DNA of 64,000 bases from Lachnospiraceae bacterium (GCA_014804675.1 JAAUZH010000012.1:74524-138523), one strand, 5' to 3'. Counted from the first letter of the stretch, positions 43,610-52,954 are shown. Notes: generated by a model from the letters alone, not told the origin. Translations and numbers: made by a program.

Positions 43610-44620
43610 ATGACAGAAAAGGGAAGAAGGGACTTCTGCATTGAATGCAGGAAGGAAACAGAATACCTTTTGCAGAAAAGGGACATCGTAAAAACTATAA
43701 GGGAAAAAGAGTATACGTTTGGAATTACGACAGCTGTATGTGCAGAGTGCGGTGAGGAAATGAGCATTCTGGGATTGATTGATAAGAATATTCAGGAAAT
43801 CGATGGACAGTATAGAACAGAGGAAGGGTTGGTATCTATAGATGATATTGAGAAACTGATGAAGATATATAAGATTGGAAAAGCTCCACTTTCTCTCGCT
43901 CTTGGTTTTGGCGAGGTGACAATACCGAGGTATCTGGAAGGACAGGTACCTTCCAAAGAGTATTCGGACATAGTAAGAGCTGCTCTGGCATCCCCGGCAT
44001 ATATGAAGCAGAAACTTTCGGAGAACCGTGAGAAACTGACTGATGCAGCATTTAAGAAGGCGATGGCGGCAGCGGATAACATAGAGAGCCTGTTCTCAGT
44101 ATCGGAAAAGATGCTTCGGGTGCTGGCCTATGTATTTGAAAAGCTGGAAGAAGTAACTCCGCTTATGCTGCAGAAATTGCTTTATTTTATTCAGGGCATC
44201 TACTCTGCATTATATGGCAGACCAATCTTCAGGGAGGATTGCAGGGCATGGATTCATGGGCCGGTTTATCCAGAGGTGTATGATTTGTTCCGGGATTTTA
44301 AGTACAATCCCATTGATGATGCGAGATTTGCACTTCTGAAAGGTACTGTTGACGCATTGACGGATGATGAGAAAAAGGTTATTGACCTTGTGGTGAATAC
44401 CTTTGGTATGTATGGTGGAAAGGTATTGGAGAAGATTACACATAATGAGGCTCCGTGGAAGGAAGCCAGAAAGGGATATGATGACAGTATCCCTTCCAGT
44501 GAGCTTCTGCCGAAAGAGCGTATTATGAAGTATTATATTGGGGTAAATAAAAAGTATGGTATTGATAAAGCGGACGGCCTGCAGTCATATATTCGCGATA
44601 TGCTTAGGAATGCTTCATAA
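43610..44620 (+). CDS. Zinc-finger/HTH/Panacea (SocA-like) antitoxin
   Basis: A 336-residue protein. N-terminus: MqsA-type zinc finger (CIEC ... CAEC). Middle: a helix-turn-helix-like segment (SIDDIEKLMKIYKIGKAPLSLALGFGEVTIPRYLEGQVPSKEYSDIV), as in MqsA. C-terminus: Panacea/DUF4065 (SocA) domain, MLQKLLYFIQGIYSALYGRPIFREDCRAWIHGPVYPEVYDLF ... VVNTFGMYGG, found in many antitoxins and in proteolytic adaptors. AGGAGGTGACC lies 6 bases before ATG 43610. It would bind the toxin and repress the operon. Confidence 0.85.
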   Translation: MTEKGRRDFCIECRKETEYLLQKRDIVKTIREKEYTFGITTAVCAECGEEMSILGLIDKNIQEIDGQYRTEEGLVSIDDIEKLMKIYKIGKAPLSLALGFGEVTIPRYLEGQVPSKEYSDIVRAALASPAYMKQKLSENREKLTDAAFKKAMAAADNIESLFSVSEKMLRVLAYVFEKLEEVTPLMLQKLLYFIQGIYSALYGRPIFREDCRAWIHGPVYPEVYDLFRDFKYNPIDDARFALLKGTVDALTDDEKKVIDLVVNTFGMYGGKVLEKITHNEAPWKEARKGYDDSIPSSELLPKERIMKYYIGVNKKYGIDKADGLQSYIRDMLRNAS

Positions 44621-44814
44621 ATTGTCTGGTATGAAAGTTTGATGCTTTTCATAGAGAAAAAGCTGGCGGAGATGTTCTCCGGGGCGGATGCGGAACCAGA
44701 AGCTGAGACAAAAGCAGAAGAGAAGCTTGTGAAGTTTTGCATGAAATATAGTTCCAATCTGGGAAGGACAGTGGTAAAATATGAGCCATGGACAGGGATG
44801 TCTATGGCTCAACC
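44621..44814. other. Decayed coding debris after the Panacea gene
   Basis: An open stretch from 44639 encodes an acidic segment (KLAEMFSGADAEPEAETKAEEKLV) without RBS and of no recognised family. Together with the fragments downstream it marks the right edge of the island as a site of repeated insertion and loss. Confidence 0.4.
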
Positions 44815-45060
44815 CCTTTTTGTCCTTTACTTGACACGGGCAGATTTACTTTTCTATCACAAAGAATTACAGTGCTTAGTTGCTATAGATTAAAAATTGA
44901 TGATTTTAAACCAGAATATATGGGCAAGATAGATTTTTATCAAGTAAGTGCAGAGCTTGAATCAACCCGAATATTCTCTGGAAAAACCGCACTCCCACCC
45001 CAAAATATCATTGCATATTCTGCCAAACCATGCCATACTATACCTGTATTTACTGATTAG
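44815..45060 (+). pseudogene. DUF1016/YhcG-type nuclease fragment with frameshift
   Basis: One frame reads ADLLFYHKELQCLVAID then stops at 44893; the next frame continues LKIDDFKPEYMGKIDFYQ. Joined, this is the C-terminal PD-(D/E)xK segment of DUF1016 (YhcG/PDDEXK) proteins. A single missing base near 44890 explains the break. The N-terminal part of the gene is absent and the sequence after FYQ does not fit the family, so it is a truncated remnant. Confidence 0.7.
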
Positions 45061-45123
45061 AGGAATATTCTGGTATAATCATATTATTTGTGCAAATTCT
45101 TTTTTTAGGGATTTTTTTCCTGC

Positions 45124-45189
45124 GAAATAAATTTCTTAATTGAAAATGGCAAACAGATTATCCCTGTTGAAATGAAAGCAGAAATCTAA
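45124..45189 (+). pseudogene. C-terminal scrap of a DUF4143-type ATPase
   Basis: EINFLIENGKQIIPVEMKAEI followed by a stop resembles the EIDFLIxxxGKIIPIEVKAE segment near the end of AAA ATPases with DUF4143. Only 21 residues remain. Confidence 0.5.
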
Positions 45190-45246
45190 AAAAGTACAGT
45201 CAATCAAATAATAATTAACCAATTAACAAACCAAGGAGGTCCACTC

Positions 45247-45702
45247 ATGCTAACCCCAAACACAAAAGCCCCCGAAATCGCCCTAAACGACAAAGATGGC
45301 AATCTCATAAAGCTGTCCGATTTCCTGGGAAAAAAAGTAATCGTATACTTCTACCCCAAAGACAACACCCCCGGCTGTTCCAAACAGGCAGCTAACTTTG
45401 CAGAGCATTTTCCGAAATTTCAGGAAAAAGATGTGGTAGTTTTAGGAATCAGCAAGGACAGCCAGGCATCCCATCAGAAATTTGCCGAGAAATACAGCCT
45501 GCCATTCCTTCTGTTATCCGATCCGGATTTAAAAGCAATCAAAGACTATGACGTGTGGCAGGAAAAAAAGCTGTACGGAAAAGTCAGCATGGGAGTGGTG
45601 CGTACTACCTACGTCATTGATGAAAAAGGTATCATCGAAAAAGTATTTGAAAAAGTAAAAGCAGCCAGTAATGCGGAAGATGTTCTGGAGTATTTAGGTT
45701 AA
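45247..45702 (+). CDS. bcp: Thioredoxin-dependent peroxiredoxin (Bcp/PrxQ)
   Basis: A 151-residue peroxidase reducing hydrogen peroxide and organic peroxides through thioredoxin. The peroxidatic cysteine is in DNTPGCSKQAANF; the resolving Cys five residues later in two-Cys PrxQ is alanine here, so it is a 1-Cys type. SDPDLKAIKDYDVW and VRTTYVIDEKGIIEKV are family blocks. AAGGAGG precedes the ATG. It is directly followed by yaaA, a second peroxide-stress gene. Confidence 0.93.
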   Translation: MLTPNTKAPEIALNDKDGNLIKLSDFLGKKVIVYFYPKDNTPGCSKQAANFAEHFPKFQEKDVVVLGISKDSQASHQKFAEKYSLPFLLLSDPDLKAIKDYDVWQEKKLYGKVSMGVVRTTYVIDEKGIIEKVFEKVKAASNAEDVLEYLG

Positions 45703-46479
45703 ATGAAAATCATCATATCCCCTGCAAAAAAAATGAATATCTGTGATGATTCCATACCATGGCAGGACATGCTCTGTTATTTAGAATCATCCGGGGAAAT
45801 TTTACAAATGCTCCGCTCCAAATCCTATCAGGAGCTTAAAGAACTATGGCATTGCAATGAACAAATCGCAAAGCTGAATTACGACCGTGTGCAGCATATG
45901 GACTTAAAGAGGCGCCTGTCTCCGGCGCTTTTGTCTTATGAAGGGCTTCAATACCAATATATGTATCCAACAGTATTCACTCAGGATCAATGGGACTATG
46001 TACAGAAACATCTGCGTATTCTTTCCGGTTTTTACGGAATCTTAAAGCCTTTGGATGGAATCGTGCCCTATCGGCTGGAAATGCAGGCAAAGCTGTCAAT
46101 TGACAAGGCAGAAAACTTATATCGGTATTGGGGAAGCCGCCTGTACAAGGCTTTATTAAATCAAAAAGAGCAGGTAAGTCAGCAGGAAAAACAGGAACAG
46201 CCTGTTATCATCAATCTGGCATCCAAAGAATACAGCAAGGCAATCGAACCTTATTTAAAGGAAAACGTAAAATATATAACCTGTGTCTTCGGAACCCTGA
46301 CAAAAGAAGGCAGGGTGAAAGTAAAAGCAACGGAAGCTAAGATGGCACGAGGGGAAATGGTCCGTTTCCTTGCAGAGCAACATGCTAAGGACCCGGAAGT
46401 GATGAAGGAATTCACAGGACAGGGTTTTACTTACGAGAAAGCACGCTCCTGTAAGGACCAGTGGGTATTTATAAAATAA
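45703..46479 (+). CDS. yaaA: Peroxide stress protein YaaA
   Basis: A 258-residue DUF328 protein. In E. coli YaaA limits free intracellular iron and so damage during peroxide stress. Family blocks: MKIIISPAKKMN at the N-terminus, RLSPALLSYEGLQYQYM, LRILSGFYGILKPLDGIVPYRLEMQAKL, and IINLASKEYSKAI. Its ATG follows the bcp stop with no gap, so the two are one operon with one physiological role. Confidence 0.95.
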   Translation: MKIIISPAKKMNICDDSIPWQDMLCYLESSGEILQMLRSKSYQELKELWHCNEQIAKLNYDRVQHMDLKRRLSPALLSYEGLQYQYMYPTVFTQDQWDYVQKHLRILSGFYGILKPLDGIVPYRLEMQAKLSIDKAENLYRYWGSRLYKALLNQKEQVSQQEKQEQPVIINLASKEYSKAIEPYLKENVKYITCVFGTLTKEGRVKVKATEAKMARGEMVRFLAEQHAKDPEVMKEFTGQGFTYEKARSCKDQWVFIK

Positions 46480-46524
46480 GGAAAAAGAAGCCATTACAAA
46501 GAAATGACAATAAAGGAGTTAACC

Positions 46525-47940
46525 ATGACGATCAATCTCCCTGAATCCGTAAAAAAGATCATAGCAATTCTAAAACAGGCCGGCTACGATGCTTATGCAG
46601 TAGGCGGCTGTGTCCGGGACAGCCTGCTAGACCGGGAGCCGGATGATTGGGATATCACTACTTCTGCCCTGCCGGAGCAGGTAAAACAACTGTTTAAAAG
46701 AACCATCGACACAGGAATCAAGCATGGAACCGTTACTGTTTTAATGAAACCTGATTCCATGAAAGCATATGCCAGGCAACACGTAAAAGAGCATATCAAA
46801 GAACAAAATGCTAAAGAATTATCATCACCAGCATGGGAAACCTATGAGGTGACGACTTATCGGATAGATGGAGAATATGAAGACAGCCGCCACCCGAAAG
46901 AAGTGTCATTTACCGATAACCTGATGGAAGACTTAAAACGCCGGGATTTTACCATCAATGCCATGGCATTTAATGAAGAAGCCGGAATAGTAGATGCTTT
47001 TTCCGGAATGGAGGATTTGAAAAAAGGGATTATCCGGGCAGTAGGAAATCCGGAAGAACGTTTTACAGAGGATGCTCTCCGTATGATGCGCGCAGTCCGC
47101 TTTGCTGCGCAGCTGGGCTATGAAATAGAAGAAGAGACTAAGAAGGCTATAAAAAAGCTGGCATATACATTAAAAAACATCAGTGGTGAGCGGATACAGA
47201 CAGAACTGGTTAAGTTAGTTATGTCTAACCATCCGGAGCAGATGAGGCTTCTATATACAACCGGAGTTACCGGAATTATTATGCCGGAATTCGATCTTGC
47301 CATGGAAACAGAGCAGAACCATCCTCACCATTGCTATTCGGTGGGGGAACATATTATCCATTCCATGGAAGCGGTGGATAACCAAAAGGTGCTGCGTCTT
47401 ACCATGCTTTTCCATGATATCGGAAAGCCATTAAAGCATACGGTGGAAGCAGACGGTTATGATCATTTTCATGGACATGCTGAAAAGTCTGCTGATATTG
47501 CAAGAGATATCCTAAAGCGTTTGAAATTTGACAATGATACTATTGACCGGGTCACAAGGCTTGTTCTATATCATGATTATAAAATTGAACCGGAAAAGAA
47601 ATACGTGCGCAGAGCTATCCATAAAATAGGAGAAGATATCTTTCCGGACTATTTACAGGTGCAGCGGGCGGATATAGCCGCACAAAGCGATTATATGCGG
47701 AAAGAAAAGCTGGAAAGGCTTGAAGCGGTTGAAAGGCTGTATGAGGAGATTATCAGAAATCAGGAATGCGTTTCCTTAAAGACCCTTGCCTTAAAGGGAG
47801 ACGATTTAATGGAAGAAGGCATAAAGCCGGGAAGAGAAATGGGCATCATTTTAAAGGAAATGCTGGAGCTTGTACTGGAAGACAATACAAGAAATAATCG
47901 AAAATTTTTGTTGGAATATTTAAAAAACAGGAATAACTGA
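46525..47940 (+). CDS. cca: CCA tRNA nucleotidyltransferase / polyA polymerase family
   Basis: Adds or repairs the CCA end of tRNAs, needed here since the two tRNA genes in the window do not encode CCA. The class II signature GGCVRDSLLDREPDDWDITTSA, RRDFTINAMAF and the ED-ALRMMRAVRFAAQLGY block are present. The C-terminal part has an HD domain (MLFHDIGKPLKHTVE), so it is a fused CCA-HD protein of 471 residues. Start 46525 has AAAGGAG 6 bases upstream; the ATG seven codons earlier lacks one. Confidence 0.92.
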   Translation: MTINLPESVKKIIAILKQAGYDAYAVGGCVRDSLLDREPDDWDITTSALPEQVKQLFKRTIDTGIKHGTVTVLMKPDSMKAYARQHVKEHIKEQNAKELSSPAWETYEVTTYRIDGEYEDSRHPKEVSFTDNLMEDLKRRDFTINAMAFNEEAGIVDAFSGMEDLKKGIIRAVGNPEERFTEDALRMMRAVRFAAQLGYEIEEETKKAIKKLAYTLKNISGERIQTELVKLVMSNHPEQMRLLYTTGVTGIIMPEFDLAMETEQNHPHHCYSVGEHIIHSMEAVDNQKVLRLTMLFHDIGKPLKHTVEADGYDHFHGHAEKSADIARDILKRLKFDNDTIDRVTRLVLYHDYKIEPEKKYVRRAIHKIGEDIFPDYLQVQRADIAAQSDYMRKEKLERLEAVERLYEEIIRNQECVSLKTLALKGDDLMEEGIKPGREMGIILKEMLELVLEDNTRNNRKFLLEYLKNRNN

Positions 47941-48001
47941 AACATACTTTTCTTTCTTACTTCATAAGATTAGTATTGACTAACGGATTGGGGGAAGAAA
48001 A

Positions 48002-48991
48002 GTGAATGACAGAGCAGTATCCTTATTGGAAAATTATGATTTCACAGTAAATAAAACAAAAAAGGGAAGAGGGGCTATTATTGCGGAGACAGATAAGGGA
48101 TTGAAATTGTTTGCGGAATATAACGGGCCAAGGGAAAAGGTAGAACTACAGGAACTTTTAATGAATTCAATAAAAGCAGCCGGCTTTTTCAATATAGATT
48201 GCTTTGTACATAATAAAGAAGATTCCATTCTTTCTGTTGATTATGACGGAAAGGTTTATATGGTAAAGGATTACTATCTGGCAAAAGAATGCAATGTATC
48301 GGATAGGGGAGAGTGTAAAAGAGCGGCCCAGGCTCTTGCAAAGCTTCATAAAGCAATGAGGGGAAATTTTACCGAATACCCCATTACCATTTCCAAAGAA
48401 GTATTCCGTACAGAATTTCAAAAAAGGGATCAGGAATTAAAGCGGGTGAGGAATTTTATTCGGAAGACTCCAAGAAAAAATGATTTTGAAATATTATTTC
48501 TGGAATGCTTTTCTCATTTTGAGGAACAGGCAAAGAAAGCGGCAGGCCACTTAAATGAAGAGACAATAAATGTGCTTTGCGACAGAGTGCTGAGAGAAGG
48601 GATGTTTTGCCATGGAGATTGTTCCCATCACAATATCCTGTTAGAAGAAGAAAGCGTTTATGTGGTAAATTTTGAAAAATTCAGGCAGGATATACAGGTT
48701 AAGGATCTGACCTTATTCTTAAGGAAAGTTCTGGAAAAAAACAGCTGGTCAGGAAGTCTGGGAATGGAAATTCTGGATGCCTATCAGCAGGTGCTTCCTT
48801 TTACAAAAGAAGAGGCAGGATACATCTACGCAAGGCTGATTTATCCCGAAAAGTTCTGGAAAATCGCAAATGGATATTTAAATCAAAGAAAATCCTTACC
48901 GAGCAAAAGACAGAAGGAAAAATTGGAAACTCTCCTTGCCAGTGAGCAGGAAAGGGAGCAGTTTTTGACCATGTTTGAAGCTGCCTATTAA
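48002..48991 (+). CDS. CotS-family spore coat kinase-like protein
   Basis: A 329-residue protein of the CotS/YutH/CotI group, an aminoglycoside-phosphotransferase-like kinase fold found in the spore coat. The catalytic-loop block CHGDCSHHNILLEEESVYVVNFEKFRQDIQVKDL is seen; note that the usual DFD of active kinases reads NFE, so activity may be lost. Start is GTG with GGGGGAAG upstream. Supports a sporulating host. Confidence 0.83.
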   Translation: MNDRAVSLLENYDFTVNKTKKGRGAIIAETDKGLKLFAEYNGPREKVELQELLMNSIKAAGFFNIDCFVHNKEDSILSVDYDGKVYMVKDYYLAKECNVSDRGECKRAAQALAKLHKAMRGNFTEYPITISKEVFRTEFQKRDQELKRVRNFIRKTPRKNDFEILFLECFSHFEEQAKKAAGHLNEETINVLCDRVLREGMFCHGDCSHHNILLEEESVYVVNFEKFRQDIQVKDLTLFLRKVLEKNSWSGSLGMEILDAYQQVLPFTKEEAGYIYARLIYPEKFWKIANGYLNQRKSLPSKRQKEKLETLLASEQEREQFLTMFEAAY

Positions 48992-49069
48992 AAAAATTTT
49001 ATAAAACAGGTTTTTTGGAAAGAAAAAAAATGTTATACTACATGGGACGACTTCAAAAAGGAGGCATCT

Positions 49070-50386
49070 ATGAAAAAATATAGATTGTTGCTTTTTTGGG
49101 GAGCGCTGCTGTTGCTCATGGGTTGTTCCAAAACAGAAGAAACCGTCCTGCAGACAGAAGAAACAACAGAAGAATATGAGCTGGAAAAGGCAGACTCCCT
49201 GGACTATGCAGTTATAGTAAAGATTGATGAAAAGAACCAGGCCATTACCTATAAAAATATTGCTACCGGAAGAAATTATACACTATCTTATAATGGCGCT
49301 ACCAGTATGCAGAATCGTTATAACGAGGAAATCGTGGTGGGACAGCTTAGGGAAGGCGACTTAGTACAGGTAACCTTTCTAAAAAATAAAAAGATTGCCA
49401 GAAAAGTACTGTTAGATAAGACCTGCAGCATTATGGAAGAAATCAATGATTTTTCCATTAATCGGGCTGCCTCCACTATGATGATTGACGGTCAGCAGTA
49501 CGAGCTTTCAAAAAGCCTTGCAATTTTATCCGAAAAAGAGGAAGTAGGGCTGATGGACATCAACGATGCGGATATGTTGAGAGCTCATGTAGTAGACCAT
49601 ACGGTGCAAAGTCTGGTAATCGATAAAGGACATGGATATATCCGCCTTGTAAATGATGAATATTTTATTGGCGGTTTTATTGAGGTGGGACAGGACATCA
49701 TAAAGCCTGTTACAGAGGGCATGCTTTTGGTAGTGCCGGAAGGAGCCTATAAAGTATTGATTACCAATAAGGGCTATGGCGGCGAAAAAGAAGTAGTGGT
49801 GGAAAGAAATAAAGAAACCCAGATTGACGTAGGCGATTTAAAGGGAGAAATCATTAAGACAGGAAAGATTTTATTCCTGATTACGCCGGATGATGCGAAG
49901 CTTTCCGTTGATGGAAAGGAAACTGATTACAGCCAGCCTGTAGAATTAGAATATGGCATTCACCAAATTATTTTAAAAGCGGATGGTTATGCTACATTAA
50001 CCAAATATATTAAAGTAGGACAAGAACTTGCCAATATCGAAATTACTATGGAGGCAGGGGAAAGTACCAATATTTCAGAGGAGAACGAGAATTCAGAAGG
50101 ACAGAACACACAAAACACACAAAATAGTTCTGTATCTGCTAATTCCCCAGTGTCCCCGTCCCTTTCAAGATACTCGGTTTATATTGATGCACCGGAAGGA
50201 GCAGAATTGTATTTGGATGGAGTTTATGTAGGAGTGGTACCTGCAAGCTTTGCCAAGGAAAGCGGCAGCCATACCATAACCCTTAGAAAGAGCGGGTATC
50301 AGACAAGAAGCTATTCCGTTCAGATTGATGACGAGGAAAAGGACATTACCTATTCCTTTTCGGATTTAATTGCAACCAGTCAATAA
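49070..50386 (+). CDS. PEGA-domain lipoprotein
   Basis: A 438-residue exported lipoprotein. The signal peptide ends in the lipobox LLMGC (Cys19). A beta-rich central part of about 230 residues is followed by two PEGA domains (about 265-325, FLITPDDAKLSVDGKETDYSQPVELEYGIHQIILKADGY, and about 365-430, VYIDAPEGAELYLDGVYVGVVPASFAKESGSHTITLRKSGY), joined by a Ser/Asn/Gln-rich linker. PEGA domains are found in surface proteins that bind cell-wall or partner proteins. RBS AAAGGAGG. Function unknown. Confidence 0.87.
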   Translation: MKKYRLLLFWGALLLLMGCSKTEETVLQTEETTEEYELEKADSLDYAVIVKIDEKNQAITYKNIATGRNYTLSYNGATSMQNRYNEEIVVGQLREGDLVQVTFLKNKKIARKVLLDKTCSIMEEINDFSINRAASTMMIDGQQYELSKSLAILSEKEEVGLMDINDADMLRAHVVDHTVQSLVIDKGHGYIRLVNDEYFIGGFIEVGQDIIKPVTEGMLLVVPEGAYKVLITNKGYGGEKEVVVERNKETQIDVGDLKGEIIKTGKILFLITPDDAKLSVDGKETDYSQPVELEYGIHQIILKADGYATLTKYIKVGQELANIEITMEAGESTNISEENENSEGQNTQNTQNSSVSANSPVSPSLSRYSVYIDAPEGAELYLDGVYVGVVPASFAKESGSHTITLRKSGYQTRSYSVQIDDEEKDITYSFSDLIATSQ

Positions 50387-50412
50387 GGAAGACAAATGTG
50401 AAACTGTTGTTT

Positions 50413-50430
50413 GATTAGCAATTGCTAATC
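50413..50430 (+). promoter_or_regulatory. Perfect 18-bp palindrome before phosphoglucomutase
   Basis: GATTAGCAATTGCTAATC is a perfect palindrome immediately upstream of a possible -10 (TATGAT 50432-50437 or GATAAT 50435-50440) and 29 bases before the start codon. Its placement fits a dimeric repressor site over the promoter. Confidence 0.55.
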
Positions 50431-50458
50431 TTATGATAATAGAAGGAGGAGAATATTT

Positions 50459-52195
50459 ATGAATTACAAAGCAGTTTATGAAGAATGGTTATCTAATCCA
50501 TACTTCGATGAGAAAACCAAGGAAGAATTAAAGGCTATTTCGGGAAATGAAAAAGAGATTGAAGACCGCTTTTACCGGGAGTTGGAATTTGGCACAGCAG
50601 GACTTCGTGGCGTAATAGGCGCAGGTACCAACCGCATGAATATTTATACGGTCCGCAAGACTACCCAGGGACTTGCCAATTATATCATGGCACAGGGGGG
50701 GAAGGATAAAGGTGTGGCAATTGCTTATGATTCCAGACGAATGAGCCCTGAATTTGCAGATGAAGCAGCCCTTTGTCTGGCGGCTAATGGTGTAAAGGCA
50801 TATGTGTTTGAATCTTTAAGACCCACTCCGGAGCTTTCCTATGCAGTGCGCAGGCTGGGCTGTATTGCAGGCATCAATATTACTGCAAGCCACAATCCTC
50901 CGGAATACAACGGCTACAAAGTATATTGGGAGGATGGTGCACAGATTACACCGCCTCATGACAGCGGCATTATGGCAGAGGTTGCCAAGGTAACAGATTT
51001 TAATACAGTAAAGACCATGGAGAAAGAAGCTGCAAAGGCAGCAGGCACCTATGTAGTCATTGGCAAGGATATTGATGATCCTTATATTGAAGAGTTAAAA
51101 AGCCAGGTTATTCACTGGGATGCTATTAAGGAAGCACAAAAAGACATTAAGATCGTCTACTCTCCTCTTCACGGAACAGGTAACATTCCTGCAAGACGTG
51201 TCATGAAGGAATTAGGCTTTGAAAACGTATATGTAGTAAAAGAACAAGAGCTGCCGGACGGTGAATTTCCCACGGTTTCCTATCCAAATCCGGAAGCGGC
51301 AGAGGCTTTTGAGCTGGGATTAAAGCTTGCAAAGGAAGTGGACGCAGACTTAGTGCTTGCCACTGACCCGGATGCAGACCGCCTTGGTGTTTATGTAAAG
51401 GATGCGAAAACAGGAGATTACATTACTTTAACAGGAAATATGTCAGGCTGTCTGCTGGCAGATTACGAAATTGGACAGAGAAAAGCTACAAAAGGGCTTC
51501 CGGAGGGTGGAGCGCTGATTAAGACAATCGTTACCACCAATATGGCAGATGCTATTGCAAAAGCATATGGGGTAAGGCTTATCGAAGTATTAACCGGATT
51601 TAAATATATCGGACAGCAGATTTTAGGCTTTGAACAGTCCGGAAAAGGAGAATATTTATTTGGATTTGAAGAAAGCTACGGCTGCCTGATCGGTACTCAT
51701 GCAAGGGATAAAGACGCTATTGTGGCAACTATGGCCCTTTGTGAAGCAGCAGCTTACTATAAGACTCAGAATATGACCTTGTGGGATGCCATGATTGCCA
51801 TGTATGAAAAATATGGCTATTACAAGGATGATATTAAATCTATTACCTTAAAGGGAATTGAAGGCTTACAGAAGATTCAGGATATTTTAAATACACTTCG
51901 TGAGAATACTCCTGAAAAATTTGGAGATTATACAGTAGTGTCCGCAAGAGACTATAAATCCGGCATCATTAAGGATATTCAGACAGGCGCTGAATCCGAA
52001 ACAGGACTTCCAGGCTCCAATGTGCTTTATTATGATCTGACGGATGATGCATGGCTGTGTGTCAGACCTTCCGGTACGGAGCCAAAAGTAAAATTCTACT
52101 ATGGCGTCAAAGGAAGTTCCCTGGAAGATGCTGATGCAAAATCCGCAAAGCTGGGTGAAGAAGTGCTGGCAATGATCAACGGAATGTTAGGGTAA
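50459..52195 (+). CDS. pgcA: Phosphoglucomutase / phosphosugar mutase (PgcA type)
   Basis: A 578-residue alpha-D-phosphohexomutase interconverting glucose-1- and glucose-6-phosphate, feeding UDP-glucose, glycogen and wall glycopolymers. Seen in order: GTAGLRGVIGAGTNRMN, active-site serine in ITASHNPPEYNGYKVYW, metal loop ATDPDADRLGV, sugar-binding GFEESYG and phosphate-binding RPSGTEPKVKFY. Length and the N-terminal FGTAGLRG place it with PgcA/YbbT-like enzymes. AGAAGGAGGAG precedes the ATG. Confidence 0.93.
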   Translation: MNYKAVYEEWLSNPYFDEKTKEELKAISGNEKEIEDRFYRELEFGTAGLRGVIGAGTNRMNIYTVRKTTQGLANYIMAQGGKDKGVAIAYDSRRMSPEFADEAALCLAANGVKAYVFESLRPTPELSYAVRRLGCIAGINITASHNPPEYNGYKVYWEDGAQITPPHDSGIMAEVAKVTDFNTVKTMEKEAAKAAGTYVVIGKDIDDPYIEELKSQVIHWDAIKEAQKDIKIVYSPLHGTGNIPARRVMKELGFENVYVVKEQELPDGEFPTVSYPNPEAAEAFELGLKLAKEVDADLVLATDPDADRLGVYVKDAKTGDYITLTGNMSGCLLADYEIGQRKATKGLPEGGALIKTIVTTNMADAIAKAYGVRLIEVLTGFKYIGQQILGFEQSGKGEYLFGFEESYGCLIGTHARDKDAIVATMALCEAAAYYKTQNMTLWDAMIAMYEKYGYYKDDIKSITLKGIEGLQKIQDILNTLRENTPEKFGDYTVVSARDYKSGIIKDIQTGAESETGLPGSNVLYYDLTDDAWLCVRPSGTEPKVKFYYGVKGSSLEDADAKSAKLGEEVLAMINGMLG

Positions 52196-52205
52196 TGTAT
52201 GCACT

Positions 52206-52910
52206 ATGGAAAAGAAAACCTACACAATGGATGATTTTGTTGCTATTATTGCAAAGCTTCGAAGTGAAAATGGCTGTCCCTGGGATAAGGAACAAACTCA
52301 CGAGTCCTTAAAGCCCTGTATGAGGGAAGAGGCGGCGGAGGTAGTGGCGGCTATCCGTATATTGGACAAGACCGGCAATCCGGAAAATCTCCGTGAGGAG
52401 CTGGGCGATGTGCTGCTTCAGGTGGTCATGCACAGCCAGATTGCAAAGGAAGAAGGACTGTTCACTTTGGAGGATGTGATACAAGAGGTCAGCGAAAAGA
52501 TGGTTCGCCGCCATCCCCACGTATTTGGAAACGTTCAGGCAGAGGATTCCTCACAGGTATTAAAAAACTGGGAAGAAATTAAAAAAGAGGAAAAGCAGGG
52601 AAAGGAATGGGTAAAAACTCCCTTAAGGGATATACCTTTAGAGCTTCCTGCTTTGGTAAGAGCTGTAAAGACCATAAAAAAAGCGGACCGGCTTTATGAA
52701 AAGCAGCCGGATATGAAAGAAACTCTGGGATCCATCAAAGAGCGGATAGAAGCATTGGAAAAAAACTTGCAACAGGAAAAGGAGCCTTCTGTGGAACAGA
52801 ACATAGGTGAAATTTTATGGGATATTTCCAATATTTCCAGACTGTTATCTGTGGATGCAGAGCAGGCTCTTATAGACAAAACAGAAGATTTCCTGGGAAA
52901 ATATGAATAA
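52206..52910 (+). CDS. mazG: Nucleoside triphosphate pyrophosphohydrolase MazG
   Basis: A 234-residue house-cleaning NTPase. The MazG core is visible: RSENGCPWDKEQTHESLKPCMREEAAEVVAAI (Glu ligands), NLREELGDVLLQVVMHSQIAKEEGLFTLEDVI and KMVRRHPHVFG. It has a second, weaker MazG-like half at the C-terminus, as in the E. coli type. It lies 10 bp after pgcA and before the hup-yabP-divIC cluster, its usual neighbourhood in Firmicutes. Confidence 0.94.
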   Translation: MEKKTYTMDDFVAIIAKLRSENGCPWDKEQTHESLKPCMREEAAEVVAAIRILDKTGNPENLREELGDVLLQVVMHSQIAKEEGLFTLEDVIQEVSEKMVRRHPHVFGNVQAEDSSQVLKNWEEIKKEEKQGKEWVKTPLRDIPLELPALVRAVKTIKKADRLYEKQPDMKETLGSIKERIEALEKNLQQEKEPSVEQNIGEILWDISNISRLLSVDAEQALIDKTEDFLGKYE

Positions 52911-52954
52911 ATAGTAAATAATTTGGAAAAAAGCCGTAAAAAAGCCAATTTTCC

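Noticed and set aside
29363..45246. Prophage or integrative element
   Set aside because: No integrase, transposase, structural phage gene or clear attachment repeats were seen; the region is described as a defence island only.
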